16,732 nucleotides of DNA from Candidatus Woesearchaeota archaeon (GCA_018303645.1 JAGVXR010000037.1:1-16732); one strand, 5' to 3'; numbered from the stretch's first letter, positions 6,300 through 13,163 are shown. Made by a program: numbers and translations. The notes: generated by a model not told the origin, from the sequence alone.

Positions 6300-6346
6300 C
6301 CGAAAGATTTATATATAGTGTTTACATAAAGTACTTATTGTAAACA
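6300..6346 (+). promoter_or_regulatory. Toxin-antitoxin promoter with 28-bp operator-like palindrome
   Basis: A BRE-like CCGAAAG (6300-6306) is followed by the TATA box ATTTATATATA (about 6307-6317). Directly downstream, TGTTTACA (6319-6326) and TGTAAACA (6339-6346) flank a self-complementary core AAGTACTT (6329-6336), giving a 28-bp dyad with only two mismatched pairs. It spans the expected start site near 6338, a natural position for autorepression by the RHH antitoxin encoded next. An SD-like GGTGAG (6352-6357) precedes the ATG at 6361. Confidence 0.7.
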
Positions 6347-6360
6347 TTATTGGTGAGAAA

Positions 6361-6669
6361 ATGGCAGAAGGTGTAGTAGCAAGAGTCCCAGTAGAAATTA
6401 AGAAAGATATAGAATTCTTCGCAAAGCGGGAGCAAACTGACAAATCAACTATAATTAGAAAACTTCTCGCATCAGCTGTAAGGCAGAAGAGATTAGAATA
6501 TGCTCTGCACGAGTATGCTGAAAGAAAGGTAAGCCTAGGGAAAGCTGCAGAATTGGCAAAAATACCAATATCAGATTTTATGGTGGAAGCAGCCAAGCAC
6601 CATATTCCTATGAATTATTCTGTTGAGTCACTAGAGAAGGATTTCAAAGCAGCATTAAAATCAAAATGA
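6361..6669 (+). CDS. Antitoxin, ribbon-helix-helix plus UPF0175 domain
   Basis: A 102-residue protein with two parts. Residues 4-41 look like a ribbon-helix-helix DNA-binding fold: beta strand VVARVPVEIK, then helices around DIEFFAKREQ and STIIRKLLASAV. Residues about 46-98 match the UPF0175 pattern: ALHEYAERKVSLGKAAELA, then an IPISDFMVEAAKHHIPMNY segment resembling a small HTH. UPF0175 proteins are found beside DUF3368 PIN-like proteins as antitoxins. Its TGA overlaps the toxin ATG by 4 nt (ATGA at 6666-6669), ensuring coupled translation. The palindrome at its promoter is the likely autoregulatory binding site (inference). Confidence 0.85.
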   Translation: MAEGVVARVPVEIKKDIEFFAKREQTDKSTIIRKLLASAVRQKRLEYALHEYAERKVSLGKAAELAKIPISDFMVEAAKHHIPMNYSVESLEKDFKAALKSK

Positions 6670-7154
6670 TTGTTGCTAACTCTTCGCCTATCATAATATT
6701 GGCAAAGCAAGGGCTGCTTGACCTTCTTGAGAAGTGTTTTAAAAAGGTGATTATCCCAACAAGTGTTTATGACGAAGTCATGCAGAAAAGCGGCACCCCA
6801 GAAGCAATTGCTTTTAATAGGGCGGTTAAGGGAAAATGGATTTCAGTACAAAAAGCGGCTTTAATGGCTGAGCTTGAAACTAAAAATATTGGTCAAGGGG
6901 AAAAGGAAGCCATATCCTTGGCTCATCATCACAAATCCTTACTGATTATTGACGATGACTCTGCAAGAAAGTATGCTTCAATATTTGGAGTTGAGGCTCA
7001 TGGCACTTTTTATGTAATATATCTCGCTTGCGCAAGAAAGTTGATAGATAAAACCAGCGCTAAGAATCTGCTGGAAAGCATGATAGCCGATGGTTTTTAC
7101 GTTTCTTCCGAACTCTATTCCAGATTTATTAGTTTACTAAACACTCTCAAATAG
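6666..7154 (+). CDS. DUF3368/PIN-like toxin
   Basis: A 162-residue protein of the DUF3368 group, PIN-fold relatives of VapC toxins that act as ribonucleases. The N-terminal motif IVANSSPIIILAKQGLLDLL (residues 2-21) is the family signature; the first acidic residue of classical PIN domains is Asn here (N5), as is common in DUF3368. Other candidate acidic site residues are E37 in VYDEV, E79 and E81 in GQGEKEA, and D96-D98 in LLIIDDDSARKYA. It overlaps the antitoxin gene by 4 nt and ends 46 nt from the convergent prs stop. Toxicity and RNA target cannot be read from sequence. Confidence 0.85.
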   Translation: MIVANSSPIIILAKQGLLDLLEKCFKKVIIPTSVYDEVMQKSGTPEAIAFNRAVKGKWISVQKAALMAELETKNIGQGEKEAISLAHHHKSLLIIDDDSARKYASIFGVEAHGTFYVIYLACARKLIDKTSAKNLLESMIADGFYVSSELYSRFISLLNTLK

Positions 7155-7200
7155 ATGATATGATAACTTCAAAATGATACAAACGAGCTTATAGATTCTA

Positions 7201-8055
7201 CTATAAACTTTTACTTAGCACCCCGCTCACATCAATCTTATCTACTTTATTGGGTATAGTATTCGTAGAAACAACCTTTATTCCTACCTTCCTCAATTTT
7301 TCCAGTGCATTGTTTGCCACACAGATGCAATAAATCTTTTTTGCACCCAACCTTTTTAGTATCTTTGCAGTTTCCAAAATAGTATGCCCTGTGCTTACAA
7401 TGTCGTCCACAATTACCACATTTTTACCTTTCAAATCAATCTTTTTGTTTAGCTTGATTTCAACATGATAGGATGAATATCTTTTTTTCCTCAATATCCT
7501 TGATTCGACACCAAGCATCTCTGCAACATCCCTTGCCCATTTATGGCTCTCCTCGTCAGGACCTATAATTACGGGATTTTTAATGTGTTTTTTGATGTAA
7601 TCCGCTATTAAGCTGTTTGCAGTCAATTTTTTTGCCCTTATTTTGAAAATGTTTTCCAGTTTGTTCTTCCTGTGCAGATGCGGGTCCATTATGCAAACTG
7701 CATCAAAATACTTGTCAATCAGCCCCGCGACGATGCTTTGGCTTATGGCTTCCCCGCTGTGAAACCTCCTGTCCTGCCTCAAATAGGGAAAATAAGGCGC
7801 GGCTAAGGTAATTTTTTTTGCCCCTAATCCACTGGCAGTCTCGGCTGCAAGAATGGCTTCAACAATGCAGTCGCTTACATCTCCATAAAAGGATTGAACT
7901 AGAACAACGATTTTGTTTTTTACACTTGCATTAAACTTTATATACAATTCGCCATCCGGGAATCTGCCGGTAATCATGTAGGAATGCTTTTGTTTTAGCT
8001 TTTTAGCTATCTTATGACTGATGTGTTTTCCATGGGAACAACCAACAATAATCAT
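7201..8055 (-). CDS. prs: Ribose-phosphate pyrophosphokinase (PRPP synthetase)
   Basis: A 284-residue enzyme making PRPP from ribose 5-phosphate and ATP, the entry point for purine, pyrimidine, His and Trp synthesis and for nucleotide salvage. Readable motifs are RFPDGELYIK (31-40), APYFPYLRQDRRFHSGEAIS (86-105; ATP/flexible-loop region), DPHLHR (124-129), and the PRPP-binding loop VVIVDDIVSTGHTI (213-226). Length suits the compact archaeal form (about 280-290, shorter than the bacterial 315). A second catalytic-loop-like basic patch RKKRYSSYHVEI is at 189-200. A TATA box lies 28 nt upstream inside the 3' end of the winged-helix gene, so prs can have its own transcript, though the 12-nt gap also permits an operon. 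Confidence 0.95.
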   Translation of the reverse strand: MIIVGCSHGKHISHKIAKKLKQKHSYMITGRFPDGELYIKFNASVKNKIVVLVQSFYGDVSDCIVEAILAAETASGLGAKKITLAAPYFPYLRQDRRFHSGEAISQSIVAGLIDKYFDAVCIMDPHLHRKNKLENIFKIRAKKLTANSLIADYIKKHIKNPVIIGPDEESHKWARDVAEMLGVESRILRKKRYSSYHVEIKLNKKIDLKGKNVVIVDDIVSTGHTILETAKILKRLGAKKIYCICVANNALEKLRKVGIKVVSTNTIPNKVDKIDVSGVLSKSL

Positions 8056-8067
8056 GCGACCTCTTAT

Positions 8068-8643
8068 TTAAAACTCGCTTATAAACTTTTTCAATGGGCT
8101 CTTCAGCTCGGCGGCGATTGCAAGAGCGCCGTTTTCAGCAAGCCTTTTTTCGCCTGAAAAGACAATAACTAATATGTCATTATCCCTGAAATCAAAGTAT
8201 TCCTCCAATTGGGTGTAGTCCTGCTCGTAATCAGAGTCAGGGGCATAAAGCCTGCCGTCAAACTTGAGTATGACTGCGCCCTCTGCGCCGCTCTTGACAG
8301 CAATATCCCTAAGCCTGTAAATCTCCTTCAACCCAGAAACGTTCACTGCCTGCACGCCTATCTTTTTGAAATCCGGATAAAAATCGCGGAGCATTATGCT
8401 TTTTGGCATGCTTATGCAGCCATAAACCTGATTCAGCGCCTCTTCCCCTTTTTTGCTCAGGAAATGCCCTTTTTTTGTCTGTTCAAGAAGATTCTTTGAC
8501 TTGAGGATTTTCAGGATTGTCCTTACTGTGCCTTCGCCAAGCTCAAGATCTTTGGCAAGCTCCTGCCTTCCGATGTTTTTTTTGAACCTGAGAAAGCACC
8601 TCAAAATATCTATTTTTGTGAAGTTTGGGATGTTGCCGACCAT
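8068..8643 (-). CDS. Winged-helix protein (possibly DUF4443 type)
   Basis: A 191-residue protein with an N-terminal winged helix-turn-helix (about residues 8-70: ILRCFLRF, recognition region GEGTVRTILKILKSKNLLEQ, wing KKGHFLSKKG). A C-terminal alpha/beta domain follows (LRDIAVKSGAEGAVILKFDG, then DFRDNDILVIVFSG). The layout resembles archaeal DUF4443 proteins with an ArsR-like N-terminus; that assignment is tentative. The start at 8643 (MVGNIPNF) is chosen over an upstream Met at 9039 because the extra 132 residues are the antisense of the exporter gene. It is divergent from the exporter with 52 bp between starts, and prs follows 12 nt after its stop, so it may regulate one or both. Confidence 0.8.
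   Translation of the reverse strand: MVGNIPNFTKIDILRCFLRFKKNIGRQELAKDLELGEGTVRTILKILKSKNLLEQTKKGHFLSKKGEEALNQVYGCISMPKSIMLRDFYPDFKKIGVQAVNVSGLKEIYRLRDIAVKSGAEGAVILKFDGRLYAPDSDYEQDYTQLEEYFDFRDNDILVIVFSGEKRLAENGALAIAAELKSPLKKFISEF
8078..8087 (-). promoter_or_regulatory. TATA box of prs, inside the upstream gene
   Basis: Read on minus: AGTTTATAAG, centred about 28 nt before the prs ATG at 8055 and preceded by A-rich GAAAA. It overlaps the last codons of the winged-helix gene. Confidence 0.5.
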
Positions 8644-8662
8644 AAAAAATATGTTTTGGATA

Positions 8663-8674
8663 AGATTTATAAAC
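8663..8674. promoter_or_regulatory. Single palindromic TATA box shared by divergent genes
   Basis: TTTATAAA at 8666-8673 is self-complementary. Its centre (8669.5) is exactly 26.5 nt from the A of the plus ATG (8696) and 26.5 nt from the A of the minus ATG (8643). Both genes would be leaderless from this one box. Flanks differ: AGAAAG lies upstream for the minus direction and GATAAGA for the plus direction, so strength may be biased by the BRE. Confidence 0.65.
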
Positions 8675-8695
8675 TTTCTGCTAACAAGCCGGGCC

Positions 8696-9445
8696 ATGGA
8701 TGCTCTTGGCTTTGTTTTGCTGCTGGCGGTAAGTTTTATGTCATCCATAATCGGCACTATGATAGGCACAGCGATGCTTTTTCTGCCGCCAACCATGATA
8801 TTCCTTGGCATTCCTGTGTACACTGCTGTTGCCACCTCAAGGTTTTCCATGCTGGGCATTGGGCTCGGCAATATGACAAAATTTTCGCTTAAAAACAAAA
8901 TACAGCTTAAGTATGTTCTGCCTTTTGCCATTGCCGGGGTTATAGGCTCTGTGATTGGCGCATCGTACATAACAAAAATCAATGCTGAGCTGCTGAAAAA
9001 GGTGATAGGCATTCTAATGATAATTGTGGCGCTTCTCATATTATTCGAGGGTTATATAGAATCCAGAAGGAAAGCATCAAAAATAAAAGCCAGGCACCAC
9101 TTTTTTAGCATCTTAAGCGGAGTGTTCATAGGTGCCTATATAGGGATTATCGGGGGCGGAGGGGCAACTCTCATAATCTTCCTGCTGATACTGATTTACG
9201 GGCTGAGCTTTCAGGATGCTTTGGTGAATCAAAAAGCCGTTACTCTGCCAATCTCGATTATCACTACAATTATCTTCATATACCATGGGCTGATTGACTA
9301 TAAGCTGGGGCTGCCCCTGCTGGCTATTAATATGGCAGGGGGATGGGTTGGAGCGGGCTTGGTGCTGAAGTTTAACAACACATGGCTCAAAAGGATTCTT
9401 GTGCCTGTTATAGTAATCATGGCTGTCAAGCTCATAGTCTCTTAA
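8696..9445 (+). CDS. TauE/SafE family anion exporter-like membrane protein
   Basis: A 249-residue protein with about eight predicted membrane helices in two homologous halves, the layout of the TauE/SafE (sulfite exporter, formerly DUF81) family. Halves are visible as SSIIGTMIGTAMLFLPPTMI (about 16-35, then YTAVATSRFSMLGIGLGNM) and FIGAYIGIIGGGGATLIIFL (144-163, then FQDALVNQKAVTLPISII). Family members are linked to export or import of sulfite, sulfonates or other anions; the substrate here is unknown. The start at 8696 is chosen because the longer reading frame from 8453 is antisense to the winged-helix gene and the TATA box lies 26 nt upstream. Length is typical. Confidence 0.9.
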   Translation: MDALGFVLLLAVSFMSSIIGTMIGTAMLFLPPTMIFLGIPVYTAVATSRFSMLGIGLGNMTKFSLKNKIQLKYVLPFAIAGVIGSVIGASYITKINAELLKKVIGILMIIVALLILFEGYIESRRKASKIKARHHFFSILSGVFIGAYIGIIGGGGATLIIFLLILIYGLSFQDALVNQKAVTLPISIITTIIFIYHGLIDYKLGLPLLAINMAGGWVGAGLVLKFNNTWLKRILVPVIVIMAVKLIVS

Positions 9446-9469
9446 TGTTACCATTATGAAATAGCGAAA

Positions 9470-9479
9470 AATTTAAATA
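9470..9479 (+). promoter_or_regulatory. TATA box of the surface-protein gene
   Basis: AATTTAAATA preceded by BRE-like GCGAAAA, centred about 28 nt before the ATG at 9503. Confidence 0.55.
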
Positions 9480-9502
9480 CTGCAGCCTTTTGCACAGGTA
9501 AT

Positions 9503-10573
9503 ATGGCTAAATCAACAAGGATGCTCTTATTGTGCCTGGTAGCAGTTGTGGTTCTAATGAATGCAGCCTACGCTCAGGGCACAAAGCTGAACTTTACTGA
9601 TGTCGATGTCAAGGTAGGCAGCAAGACATCAAAGAACCTTGATGACGGCGACACAATTGACGACGAGGCAGAGCCCGGCGACACAGTTGAATTCAGGGTG
9701 GAAGTAACAAACAGCTTCACCAATGCGGAAGATTTGGAAATTGAGGATATAACAGTTCAGGTTACAATTGAGGAGGTTGACGACGGCGATGATTTGGAAG
9801 AGGAATCCTCGGATTTTAATTTGAAAGCCGGCAGGGATAAGAGGGTAACCTTGAAGTTCCAGCTTCCAATAGAGGTTGATGAGGACACTTTTAATGTATT
9901 AATACACGCAGAAGGCGAGGATGAAAACGGCACAAACCACGAAGTAGACATGGACCTTGAGCTTGAGGTGGACAAGGAAAGCCATTTGCTTAAGATAACC
10001 AGGGCGTCATTAACGCCTGCCGAAGCATCATGCAATAGAAGGAATATGCAGGCAAGCCTGGGCATTATAAATATCGGAAATGAAGATGAGGAAGATGTCA
10101 GCGTGCAAATTTTGAACTCAGACTTAGGTGTAGATTCGGAAGAAAGCATTGGAGAGCTCACAGCAGAGCCAAATGAAGATGAAAGCAAGTTTTCAAACAC
10201 ATATTCATTCAACGTGCCTAGCGATGCAGAGGCAGGAAGCTACCCAATCACTTTTAGGGTTTTATATGATGACGACAGGAAAAAGGCTGAAGAGAGCGCA
10301 ACATTGACCGTGAACGACTGCCAGACAGCTAAAAAGGAAGCTGCTGAAGAGGAAGAAAGTTCAGAAGAAGGCGTTGATGTGATTACTCCGTCTCCAGCTA
10401 CCGGCAGGACAACTGCGCCAGTAGTGCAGGAGGAAGTTCCATCAGGAACAACTGTCACTCAGGAAGGATTTTTCGGAGGCAGCGGGCTTGTAACAGGCAT
10501 CATAATTGCAGAGGTAATTGCGGTTATTGTAGGGATTGTGCTTGTTGTCGCATTGTTCAGGAGAAAGGGATAA
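9503..10573 (+). CDS. Secreted, membrane-anchored acidic surface protein
   Basis: A 356-residue protein with an N-terminal signal peptide (hydrophobic residues 7-23, likely cleavage after AAYAQ) and a C-terminal membrane helix (about 329-351) followed by the short basic tail RRKG. The ectodomain is very acidic, with two beta-rich, Ig-like regions: about 28-158 (PGDTVEFRVEVTN is typical of CARDB-like folds) and about 162-272 (AGSYPITFRVLYDD). Two Cys, C177 and C273, bracket the second region and could form a disulfide. A Glu/Ser/Thr/Pro linker (about 278-322) leads to the anchor and may be glycosylated. This is the design of archaeal cell-surface or envelope proteins; the ligand is unknown. 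It is flanked by its own TATA box. Confidence 0.8.
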   Translation: MAKSTRMLLLCLVAVVVLMNAAYAQGTKLNFTDVDVKVGSKTSKNLDDGDTIDDEAEPGDTVEFRVEVTNSFTNAEDLEIEDITVQVTIEEVDDGDDLEEESSDFNLKAGRDKRVTLKFQLPIEVDEDTFNVLIHAEGEDENGTNHEVDMDLELEVDKESHLLKITRASLTPAEASCNRRNMQASLGIINIGNEDEEDVSVQILNSDLGVDSEESIGELTAEPNEDESKFSNTYSFNVPSDAEAGSYPITFRVLYDDDRKKAEESATLTVNDCQTAKKEAAEEEESSEEGVDVITPSPATGRTTAPVVQEEVPSGTTVTQEGFFGGSGLVTGIIIAEVIAVIVGIVLVVALFRRKG

Positions 10574-10583
10574 AAATAAAATA

Positions 10584-10593
10584 GATTAAATAA
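10584..10593 (+). promoter_or_regulatory. Possible TATA box of the frameshifted gene
   Basis: GATTAAATAA lies about 40 nt before the ATG at 10628, implying a leader of roughly 10-15 nt. Weak support. Confidence 0.35.
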
Positions 10594-10627
10594 CTGAAGT
10601 AGTAAATACTCATAAGGGGTAATTAGG

Positions 10628-11070
10628 ATGGCTAAAAAACCAAAAGAACCACAAGAAACAAAACTAGGCGGTAGTTTAAATTTAGTCCTGCAAGGCCAAT
10701 ATGGGGGAACATTACCAATACGCTTAACGTTTGATGAAGGCACTACAGAGGCTGTACGAACCCTATTAAAAAATTTAGGAGGGGGGAGAGAAACCTCGAA
10801 ACAAAAGTTTTTGCTTGCAAAGGTGCAGATGGCAAACTTCATGAAGTACAGGTACTAGCAAGTGTTGGAGATGATTATCTACAAATTCGATGCCCTAGAT
10901 TACAAGAAGAGTTAGAATATGTTCGAAAAGGATTTGATGGAACACTCAATTATCATACGCCATGTTGCTACGAAGGAGAAGATTTACAAAATGTTCCTGT
11001 TGTTGAAGAAAAAGAATTCGCTGCAAATAAAATTTTTAAATGTCCTTACGCTTCCGCTTACCCTAAATAA
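10628..11070 (+). CDS. Hypothetical protein with an apparent frameshift at a G6 tract
   Basis: The first frame runs from the ATG at 10628 to a TAG at 10856-10858 (76 aa). From 10786 a second frame, -1 relative to the first, stays open with protein-like composition to the TAA at 11068-11070 and has no usable start codon of its own. Both join at the run GGGGGG (10781-10786): one more G, or a -1 slip there, yields a single 147-residue protein (53 + 94 residues) reading NLGGGERNLETKVFACKG across the junction. The joined protein has Cys residues in CPRL and TPCCYEGED but no fold I recognise. It may be an assembly or sequencing indel, a decayed gene, or true slippage. Confidence 0.6.
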
Positions 11071-11183
11071 TGATAGGATATTTTTTAACTAATTCTTATC
11101 TTTTTATGTAAAGGTTGAAATATGAACCAAAATACGAATGAACCAACCTATATAACCCCTTTAAAGTAGTTACATAATAGAAA

Positions 11184-11193
11184 CATTTAAATA
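11184..11193 (+). promoter_or_regulatory. TATA box of the TrmB-family gene
   Basis: CATTTAAATA preceded by A-rich GAAA, centred about 29 nt before the ATG at 11218. The spacer upstream (11071-11170) is T-rich (ATTTTTTAAC, then ATCTTTTTATG), plausible as a U-rich terminator for the preceding gene. Confidence 0.5.
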
Positions 11194-11217
11194 GGGGCAA
11201 TTCATTCTTTTGGTAAA

Positions 11218-11985
11218 ATGCAGCATACTCAATTTTTGCAGGAGCTGAGAAAGAACTTCAAGCTCAACATTTACGAAGTCAAGATTTGGACAGCGCTGCT
11301 GAGCAGGGGGATTGCCTCTGCAGGCGAGCTTGCAGACATTTCAGGAGTGCCAAGAAGCAGGTGCTATGACGTTCTAGAATCCCTGGAGAAGAAGGGATTT
11401 ATAATAATGAAGATAGGGAAGCCCATAAGATATCTTGCCGTGGAGCCTGAGGCGATTCTGGAGAGGGTAAAAAGGGACATCCAGGATGAGGCAGAAGAGA
11501 TGGCAACCCAGTTTGAAAGCATTAAAGGCACTGACGAATTCAGGGAGCTTGAGCTTTTGCACAAGACAGGAGTTCAGAAAGTTGACATATCCTCAATCTC
11601 AAAATCAATTGTCGGCAGGACAGACATCAACAGGCATGTAAAGGACATGCTTTCAAAATCAAAATCAAGCGCTGTTGTTGTTTCAACCCAGGAGCAGATG
11701 GAAAGAATGGCAAAGCTGCTGAAGGGCTTTACGCAGGGATTTGCGAAGAAAGGCGTGAAAGCAAGGCTTTATGCGCCTTCCAACAGGGCTTTAGCCAAGA
11801 AGCTGCAAAATGTCGAGCACGTTGAATACAATCCGAATTCATGCTTTGCAAGCATTGACAAGAAGGAAATGATTTTCATGGTTTCAAACACAAGCATTGC
11901 GCCGGAATTCGAGGTTGCAATCTGGATAAGCAGCCCGTTCTTCGTGAATGCAGTCACTGTTCTTTTTGAAGAGAGCTTGAAGTAA
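11218..11985 (+). CDS. TrmB-family transcriptional regulator
   Basis: A 255-residue protein. Residues about 8-75 form a winged helix-turn-helix of the TrmB type: LNIYEVKIWTALLSRG (16-31), recognition region VPRSRCYDVLESLEKKGFI (44-62), wing IGKPIRYLAVEPEAIL. A helical linker follows (about 78-105). The C-terminal half (about 140-255) has the alpha/beta pattern of the TrmB phospholipase-D-like regulatory domain, with SSAVVVSTQEQMERMAKLLK and a KKGVKARLYAP strand. TrmB proteins often control sugar transport and metabolism; no sugar genes are near, so the target is unknown. The next gene, a receiver-like protein, began 19 nt downstream before IS insertion, suggesting a former operon. Confidence 0.85.
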   Translation: MQHTQFLQELRKNFKLNIYEVKIWTALLSRGIASAGELADISGVPRSRCYDVLESLEKKGFIIMKIGKPIRYLAVEPEAILERVKRDIQDEAEEMATQFESIKGTDEFRELELLHKTGVQKVDISSISKSIVGRTDINRHVKDMLSKSKSSAVVVSTQEQMERMAKLLKGFTQGFAKKGVKARLYAPSNRALAKKLQNVEHVEYNPNSCFASIDKKEMIFMVSNTSIAPEFEVAIWISSPFFVNAVTVLFEESLK

Positions 11986-12003
11986 AAGATTTGATAATTT
12001 AAG

Positions 12004-12061
12004 ATGGCTAAAACTATTTTTGCAGTTGAAGAAGATATTGATAAGCTAAAAGACTATATAA
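12004..12061 (+). pseudogene. 5' fragment of IS-interrupted receiver-like gene
   Basis: ATG at 12004 opens MAKTIFAVEEDIDKLKDYI, the first beta strand and helix of a response-regulator receiver-like fold with acidic residues E9, E10 and D11. The frame is broken by the IS630-type element beginning at 12062. It lies 18 nt after the TrmB-family stop. Joining position 12061 to 13164 restores an uninterrupted 133-codon gene, because TAA stands on both sides of the element (12059-12061 and 13161-13163). Confidence 0.7.
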
Positions 12062-12120
12062 TAGCATATCTCTTTAATTTAGGAACTTTTATATACTAGT
12101 GCCACTATAATTCTTCTGAG

Positions 12121-12705
12121 GTGAATATTATGTGGAATCTTTTGAAAGGGAAATATTTTTTGCCAACAACTTCTGTTAGCCAATTGCAGAAGTTATACGA
12201 TAAAGAAAAGAATGCAAAAGCAAAGCTGCGTTTACTAAGCGCAGTGCATCGCAAGAAAGGAAAAAGTATTGACGAGATTGCGTACTTGCTTTCAAAACCT
12301 CGTCGAACAATTCATGGTTGGCTCGTTCGCTTTCAGCAACGAGGTATTAATGCTAAAGATGGAATCAAGCAATCTGGAAGACCCGTAGAACTAACAATCA
12401 AACAACGCAAAAATCTGCTAAAAATTCTCGAGCGAGGGCCACCACACAATCCGTCAGGATTATGGTCGACTAAAGAAGTCAGAGAATTAATAACAAAACA
12501 ATTTAAGCGAACATATGTCAAGCAACATGTTTGGCGTTTACTGGTATCAGTTGGGTTTTCTATGCAAAGGCCACGCAAAAGACATTACCAACGCCCTAGC
12601 GAGAAAGAGATAGCACGCTTTAAAAAAAAGCTCGGCGAAAAACAAAGTATTATCGTGCGAAAGGATTTGTTGTGGGCACACAAGATGAAGCAACCTTTGG
12701 CCTAA
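12121..12705 (+). CDS. IS630 transposase, N-terminal part (orfA)
   Basis: A 194-residue frame from GTG 12121; ATG 12130 has an SD-like GAGGTG (12118-12123) and may be the true start. It holds the DNA-binding half: an HTH (KSIDEIAYLLSKPRRTIHGW, about residues 44-63) and a second winged HTH typical of IS630 (GPPHNPSGLWSTKEVRELI, then KQHVWRLLVSVGFS). The catalytic Asp is not in this frame. At 12624-12630 the reading is A-AAA-AAG in the zero frame, a classic -1 slippery heptamer. Slipping there joins codon 170 to the -1 frame and gives a 345-residue full-length transposase, the usual IS630 size. Without slipping, an unrelated 24-residue tail is added. Confidence 0.88.
   Translation: MNIMWNLLKGKYFLPTTSVSQLQKLYDKEKNAKAKLRLLSAVHRKKGKSIDEIAYLLSKPRRTIHGWLVRFQQRGINAKDGIKQSGRPVELTIKQRKNLLKILERGPPHNPSGLWSTKEVRELITKQFKRTYVKQHVWRLLVSVGFSMQRPRKRHYQRPSEKEIARFKKKLGEKQSIIVRKDLLWAHKMKQPLA
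12624..12630 (+). promoter_or_regulatory. -1 frameshift slippery heptamer A-AAA-AAG
   Basis: Part of TTT-AAA-AAA-AAG in the orfA frame (A8 run 12622-12629, then G). The -1 frame opens exactly here (its previous stop is TAA at 12621-12623), and the fused reading passes into FKKKARRKTKYYRAKGFVVG, then the DDE domain. Transcriptional slippage on the A8 run is an alternative mechanism. Confidence 0.7.
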
Positions 12706-13157
12706 TCCCTCTTATAAAACGAGGGTGGGCTAGACGCGGAAGCCACCCATTTGTGAAAGTCAACCATGCCAATAAGTACACAAATGTCTTCGGTGCACGA
12801 AGCTCAAAGAGCTTTGTATTCTCGTTTGCCAAGAAGAAAAGACAAAAACAATTCATCAAGTTTTTAGAAAAACTTAGACGGCGATGGGGAAAATTCTTAC
12901 TCTTTGTTGATAATGCAAAAGCCCATAAAGGAGCAAAAGTTGGAGCATATCTTCAAAGACATAAAAAGGCAGTAAAACTTGACTACTTCCCAAAATGCTC
13001 GCCAGAAGAAAATCCCACAGAACAATGCTGGAAACCAGCAAGGTCAGCACTTGCAAATAGGATAGTCCCATCACTGAATGCAGCAAAATATCATTTGAGA
13101 AAAACATTCAATAATACTAAAGACATGCCAAAAATGTTCCATTATTTAAGAGATTAG
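12624..13157 (+). CDS. IS630 transposase, catalytic part (orfB, made by -1 frameshift)
   Basis: This frame encodes the DDE catalytic domain. In the fused numbering (start at 12121) the readable acidic triad is D189 in GTQDEATFGL, D264 in LLFVDNAKAHKG and E301 in SPEENPTEQCW, the IS630/Tc1-type arrangement. The only in-frame start before the first Asp is a GTG at 12672, which leaves no DNA-binding part, so independent translation would not make a working enzyme. The stop TAG (13155-13157) lies inside the right terminal inverted repeat. All motifs look intact. Confidence 0.85.
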   Translation, partial: KKARRKTKYYRAKGFVVGTQDEATFGLIPLIKRGWARRGSHPFVKVNHANKYTNVFGARSSKSFVFSFAKKKRQKQFIKFLEKLRRRWGKFLLFVDNAKAHKGAKVGAYLQRHKKAVKLDYFPKCSPEENPTEQCWKPARSALANRIVPSLNAAKYHLRKTFNNTKDMPKMFHYLRD

Positions 13158-13163
13158 CTATAA

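Larger units (their letters stand above)
12062..13160 (+). mobile_element. IS630-family insertion sequence, 1,099 bp
   Basis: Imperfect terminal inverted repeats, 25 nt long with 19 matches, are at 12062-12086 (starting TAGCATATCTCTT) and 13136-13160 (reverse complement starting TAGCTAATCTCTT). They flank a two-frame DDE transposase. TAA directly precedes and follows. IS630 elements usually duplicate TA; the boundary is ambiguous by one base (TAA repeat with symmetric ends, or TA repeat with one extra A), but the rebuilt target is the same. The element carries its own TATA box (TTTTATATAC, 12087-12096). Both ends and the frame are intact, so it may be recent and active. Confidence 0.88.

Noticed and set aside
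8453..8695. N-terminal extension of the TauE/SafE gene to Met at 8453
   Set aside because: The added 81 residues are antisense to the winged-helix gene, and the TATA box at 8666 fits the start at 8696.
8644..9039. N-terminal extension of the winged-helix gene to Met at 9039
   Set aside because: The extra residues are the antisense of the exporter's membrane segments; the Met at 8643 begins the coherent HTH protein.
11122..11169. 15-codon ORF before the TrmB-family gene
   Set aside because: No SD site or conserved feature; expected by chance in this AT-rich spacer.
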